8,102 bases of DNA from Bacillota bacterium (GTDB lineage: Bacteria > Bacillota > Clostridia > Acetivibrionales > DSM-1351): assembly GCA_023417285.1 (NCBI GenBank), contig JAEZFR010000021.1:1-8102 (forward strand), read 5' to 3'. A model generated the notes under the pieces. The model was not told the origin of the DNA and ran no database searches. It saw nothing but the letters and a program-made list of their open reading frames with translations. Below, piece after piece: positions 6,282 through 8,102 of the stretch (position 1 is its first letter; every line of letters begins with the position of its first letter). The position numbers and the translations under genes are program-made.

Positions 6282-6716
6282 ATGTGGAAAGAATACATAT
6301 CTAAATATATTGTAGATGCTAAATTCGCATCTCCAGCTAATATTGATGATATAAAAAGGGTGGAAAATGATTTAAATGTAAAATTTACTGCGGAATTAAA
6401 CAGTTTTCTTCTTGAAACAGATGGTTCTAAAGATAGATTTAATTCGGATTTAATTTGGTCACTTGAAAGAATAAGAAATGATAATTTGTATTTTCGTGGC
6501 TCTGAAGATTTCAAAGATTTATATATGCCTTTTGATCATTTGCTATTCTTTGCAGATTCTGGAACAGGTGATCAATTTGCATATGCAATTATAAATGGAA
6601 AAATCATTAGAAATGACATATTTGTTTGGGATCATGAAACTGATACTAGAAAATCGGTTGCTTCATCTATGAAACAATATATTGAATTGTGGCTAACTGA
6701 TAAAATCCAATATTAA
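6282..6716 (+). CDS. SMI1/KNR4 (SUKH-1) family protein, probable immunity-type
   Basis: A 144-residue cytoplasmic protein. The ATG at 6282 follows GGAGG by six bases, so I prefer it to the in-frame ATG at 6228, which lacks a ribosome binding site and adds 18 residues. SUKH features: an N-terminal helix with IDDIKRVENDLNVKFTAELN (21-40), then SFLLETDGS (41-49), a W-S-L-E-R-I stretch with N68, the core MPFDHLLFFADSGTGDQFAY (82-101), IFVWDHETD (113-121) and a C-terminal helix SSMKQYIELWL (128-138). SUKH proteins often neutralise polymorphic toxins by direct binding. No toxin gene is adjacent, so it would be an orphan immunity gene carried as a cassette; other SUKH roles are possible. Gene of the sixth cassette; a hairpin and attC 7 follow shortly after the stop. 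Confidence 0.9.
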   Translation: MWKEYISKYIVDAKFASPANIDDIKRVENDLNVKFTAELNSFLLETDGSKDRFNSDLIWSLERIRNDNLYFRGSEDFKDLYMPFDHLLFFADSGTGDQFAYAIINGKIIRNDIFVWDHETDTRKSVASSMKQYIELWLTDKIQY

Positions 6717-6732
6717 TTAATATAGTTTGTTT

Positions 6733-6748
6733 GAAGGATAGGTCCTTC
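6733..6748 (+). repeat. Perfect hairpin adjoining attC 7
   Basis: GAAGGA-TAGG-TCCTTC forms a six-base-pair stem with a four-base loop directly before the attC 7 left core. It has no T run, so a terminator is doubtful. A similar CGAAG/CTTCG pair precedes attC 5. Confidence 0.4.
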
Positions 6749-6929
6749 GCCTACAATCGCCTTTACACTAGGGCTTCCGCCAGTATTTTTGCAAAGTTAG
6801 AAGGTGTTTTTGAAGAAGTACATAGGTAGATATTTCTATCGGTTGTCGCGAAAGGCTCCAGACGAAGCTCCTTCGCCGTGTCGTAGTGACACATCGGCTC
6901 AGGAGCTTCGTGAAGACAAAACGTTAGAT
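6749..6929 (+). repeat. attC-like site 7, divergent (about 181 bp)
   Basis: The left core GCCTAC lacks one A relative to GCCTAAC and is followed by AATCGCC. The right core is GTTAGAT, but the usual L' box and GGGC spacer are replaced by AAGACAAAAC. The left tag CGCCTA pairs with its cassette start GTTAGGCG (6199-6206). The interior carries a strong stem GAAGCTCCT / AGGAGCTTC around CCGTGTCGTAGTGACACATC, nearly the same as the interior of site 0. Likely a decayed or different subtype at the old end of the array. Confidence 0.65.
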
Positions 6930-7025
6930 GAAACTCTTCTCTATTGCGGATATATTTTAAAGTATGAACTAAGGAATATTAAGTAATCTATGTAATAATT
7001 AAATTATAAAGCGAGGATATTTAAA

Positions 7026-7232
7026 ATGAATAAAAACAAATTTTGTTCTATACTCTTTTATATTGCTGCATTATGTTTTTACATAAGCTCAATATTAAAT
7101 TTTACAAGTTCAAGTAGTAGTATGGGGGTAGTATATTTGTGTCTTGGCTCAACCTTTCTATGCTTGGGTTCAGTATATGTAAATAAGCAAAAAACAGACA
7201 ATAAGGATAAGGATGAACAAAATAATAAATAG
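7026..7232 (+). CDS. Small two-helix membrane protein
   Basis: A 68-residue protein of unknown function. Two hydrophobic helices at about 6-24 and 34-52 are separated by a serine-rich turn (FTSSSSSM). Lysines at the N-terminus and a charged, lysine- and asparagine-rich tail (53-68) suggest a hairpin with both ends in the cytoplasm. The ATG follows GCGAGG by nine bases. It starts 96 bases after attC 7 with tag GTTAGATG, but no matching CATCTAAC lies downstream. It is therefore either the last cassette with its attC lost or the first gene beyond the array. Confidence 0.7.
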   Translation: MNKNKFCSILFYIAALCFYISSILNFTSSSSSMGVVYLCLGSTFLCLGSVYVNKQKTDNKDKDEQNNK

Positions 7233-7360
7233 TAAGTTATTGTCACAAGACTTTCTTACTTTTTCTCACATTATGAGCTTAATATAAGGAAGTTTTGTTT
7301 CAGAATCTTATATAATCACGCATACTCATACTGTAAAAATATTAAGAGGAGCCGCGATCC
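7233..7360 (+). other. Noncoding AT-rich spacer after the array
   Basis: No gene and no attC core is visible. The right end enters a GC-rich hairpin AGCCGC-(8 bases)-GCGGCT at 7350-7369, followed by another imperfect hairpin CTTCTGCT / AGCAG with AGAAG at 7400-7428. These could be a decayed palindromic repeat marking the array border. Confidence 0.35.
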
Positions 7361-7594
7361 GTGGCGGCTGCCAGGTCGGCTGATATCTCACAACAAAAGC
7401 TTCTGCTCAAGAGTGCAGCAGTAAGAAGGTGTTTAACAGAGTTGGCGAAATTACTGCAATTTGATGTACTTGTAGAAGATGAAAAGATAGAAAATCCTTT
7501 ATTGGAGTGCATATTAGTATTTAACTATGAACTAACAAGTATTTATATAATCAGAAACAAATTAGAATTTGTCGATTTGATAATACAGATTTGA
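7361..7594 (+). CDS. Doubtful 77-residue ORF, possible gene fragment
   Basis: This frame opens with GTG ten bases after AAGAGGAG and reads MAAARSADISQQKLLLKSAA, then a helical, leucine-rich middle (LTELAKLLQFDVLVEDEKIE) and a hydrophobic end. I recognise no family. The start lies within a GC-rich hairpin (7350-7369), and composition changes from GC-rich to AT-rich along the frame, which is unlike a normal gene. It may be the remains of a longer gene or chance. Confidence 0.2.
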   Translation: MAAARSADISQQKLLLKSAAVRRCLTELAKLLQFDVLVEDEKIENPLLECILVFNYELTSIYIIRNKLEFVDLIIQI

Positions 7595-7666
7595 TTTCGA
7601 TTGAATGAATTGCTTGATTGGTGTTGGTTAGATTAGATTATGAACTGATTTGCTTATCGACTTTTT

Positions 7667-7695
7667 TCTTGCAATAAATGTAGAGTTTTGATAAT
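7667..7695 (+). promoter_or_regulatory. Candidate promoter of the MarR gene
   Basis: GATAAT at 7690-7695 is a good -10 candidate. A poor -35 (TCTTGC, 7667-7672) lies 17 bases upstream; TTGCAA (7669-7674) matches better but with a 15-base spacer. Its position just before the palindrome at 7697 fits autorepression. No experiment or second signal supports it. Confidence 0.35.
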
Positions 7696-7696
7696 A

Positions 7697-7714
7697 TAGT
7701 TAGGAAACTAACTA
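7697..7714 (+). promoter_or_regulatory. Probable MarR operator, perfect palindrome
   Basis: TAGTTAGGAAACTAACTA contains seven-base arms TAGTTAG and CTAACTA around a four-base spacer. It lies 18 bases before the MarR-family start codon and overlaps the expected transcription start. MarR dimers commonly bind 16-20 bp palindromes of this kind in their own promoters, so negative autoregulation is a reasonable inference. Confidence 0.65.
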
Positions 7715-7731
7715 ATATAGGAGGCAGACCA

Positions 7732-8102
7732 ATGCTAGTATATAAATATATAAGTCAACTGGCGAACGGACAGAGAAGACTAATTGATAGTCTTGCAACA
7801 AATAAGGCGTATAGCGGTGCACAAGGTAAGGTTATTCACTATCTTTTTAACAACAAGGAAAAGACAGTATATCAAAAGGAGATAGAAAAGTCCTTTGGTT
7901 TAAGGGCTTCAACAGCAACAGAGCTTATCAAATCATTAGAAAAAATGGGAGTGATAAAACGAGTGCCTAGCAAGGAAGATGCCAGGTTTAAAGAAATTAT
8001 TCTTTCAGACAAGGCGGATGAATACAAAGAGGATGTTTGTCATGACATGGAAATGCTTGAGGAAAAACTGACTTCTAAAATCAGTAAAGAGGAATTGGAT
8101 TG
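7732..8102 (+). CDS. MarR-family transcriptional regulator (3' end outside window)
   Basis: The first 123 residues of a winged-helix regulator, cut by the window end; MarR proteins usually have about 140-160 residues. The ATG lies seven bases after GGAGG. Dimerisation helix 1 is followed by AYSGAQGKVIHYLF (26-39), the recognition region VYQKEIEKSFGLRASTATELIKSLEKMGVI (46-75) and the wing KRVPSKEDARFKEIILSDKA (76-95) with the conserved D-x-R (residues 83-85). It should bind the palindrome at 7697-7714 and control itself and perhaps a downstream transporter gene, the commonest partner, which is not visible here. It looks clostridial. It carries no attC tag and is probably chromosomal flank rather than a cassette gene. 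Confidence 0.93.
   Translation, partial: MLVYKYISQLANGQRRLIDSLATNKAYSGAQGKVIHYLFNNKEKTVYQKEIEKSFGLRASTATELIKSLEKMGVIKRVPSKEDARFKEIILSDKADEYKEDVCHDMEMLEEKLTSKISKEELD

Larger units (their letters stand above)
1..6929 (+). mobile_element. Integron-like gene cassette array (attC-bounded), no integrase in window
   Basis: Eight repeats with attC architecture (the first cut by the window edge) split this region into cassettes of about 80-870, 871-2016, 2017-2891, 2892-3948, 3949-4941, 4942-6199 and 6200-6923, plus sequence after 6924. Seen directly: the start tag of each cassette is the reverse complement of its end tag (TTATGTG with CACATAA; TTAGATG with CATCTAA; TTAGACG with CGTCTAA; TTAGCCG with CGGCTAA; TTCTACG with CGTAGAA; TTAGGCG with CGCCTA). 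Known: integron integrases exchange at G/TT of a folded attC, so a cassette carries both halves of its own site. All genes run + with an attC downstream, the usual cassette orientation. Inference: the integrase and attI lie left of the window, or the array is an orphan cluster of attC sites. REP-like palindromes are an alternative, but would not explain the tag pairing. Confidence 0.85.

Noticed and set aside
688..6929. CRISPR array
   Set aside because: The repeats are about 190 bp and palindromic, and the intervals are gene-sized and of unequal length.
6804..6986. 60-residue + strand ORF (starts MFLKKYIGRYFYRLS)
   Set aside because: It lies almost wholly inside attC-like site 7 and runs across its right core. 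Its codons are those of a palindromic repeat, and there is no good ribosome binding site.
1..8102. Integron integrase, transposase, tRNA or rRNA genes
   Set aside because: Nothing resembling them was found in any frame or strand. The mobility enzyme is presumed to lie elsewhere.

Overview
The window is mainly an array of seven to eight promoter-poor, AT-rich gene cassettes. They are separated by GC-rich, imperfectly palindromic repeats of about 180-190 bp that have the architecture of integron attC recombination sites. Each full repeat opens with an RYYYAAC-type core followed by AATCGCACTCCCG and closes with CGGGAGTGCG and GGGCGTT plus a variable tag. The best evidence is the variable tag. 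The bases after GTT at the start of each cassette are the reverse complement of the bases before AAC at the end of the same cassette, while neighbouring cassettes mostly carry different tags. This is expected if each cassette was once a circle closed through its own attC. No integron integrase lies in the window. All cassette genes are on the + strand, so by integron convention the integrase and attI would lie to the left and the right side would be the old, distal end.

Layout: 1-85 right half of an attC; 80-694 a cassette with no convincing gene but with four ~40-bp tandem repeats; 936-1778 a lipoprotein with DxNxDG repeats; 2114-2629 a cysteine-rich hypothetical; 2953-3846 a membrane protein with a C-terminal zinc ribbon; 4233-4580 a small double zinc-ribbon protein; 5041-5823 a creatininase-family metalloenzyme; 6282-6716 a SUKH/SMI1-KNR4 protein; 7026-7232 a small two-helix membrane protein. 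The last recognisable attC ends at 6929. After a mostly empty stretch with one doubtful ORF (7361-7594), the window ends in a MarR-family regulator (7732 to the edge) with a perfect palindromic operator candidate in its promoter.

Organism: genes are very AT-rich, use AGA/ATA/TTA codons heavily and have strong purine-rich Shine-Dalgarno sites (AGGAGG, GGAGG, GAGGTGAG). The MarR protein and its operator look like those of Clostridia. A low-GC Firmicute is the most likely host; a spirochaete such as a treponeme, a group with known chromosomal integrons, is the main alternative. Integron arrays are best known from Proteobacteria, so this setting is the main point of interest.

The cassette genes do not form a pathway. 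Each has its own ribosome binding site and brings an unrelated accessory function (cell surface, membrane, metal-binding, immunity-like), as is usual for integron cassettes.
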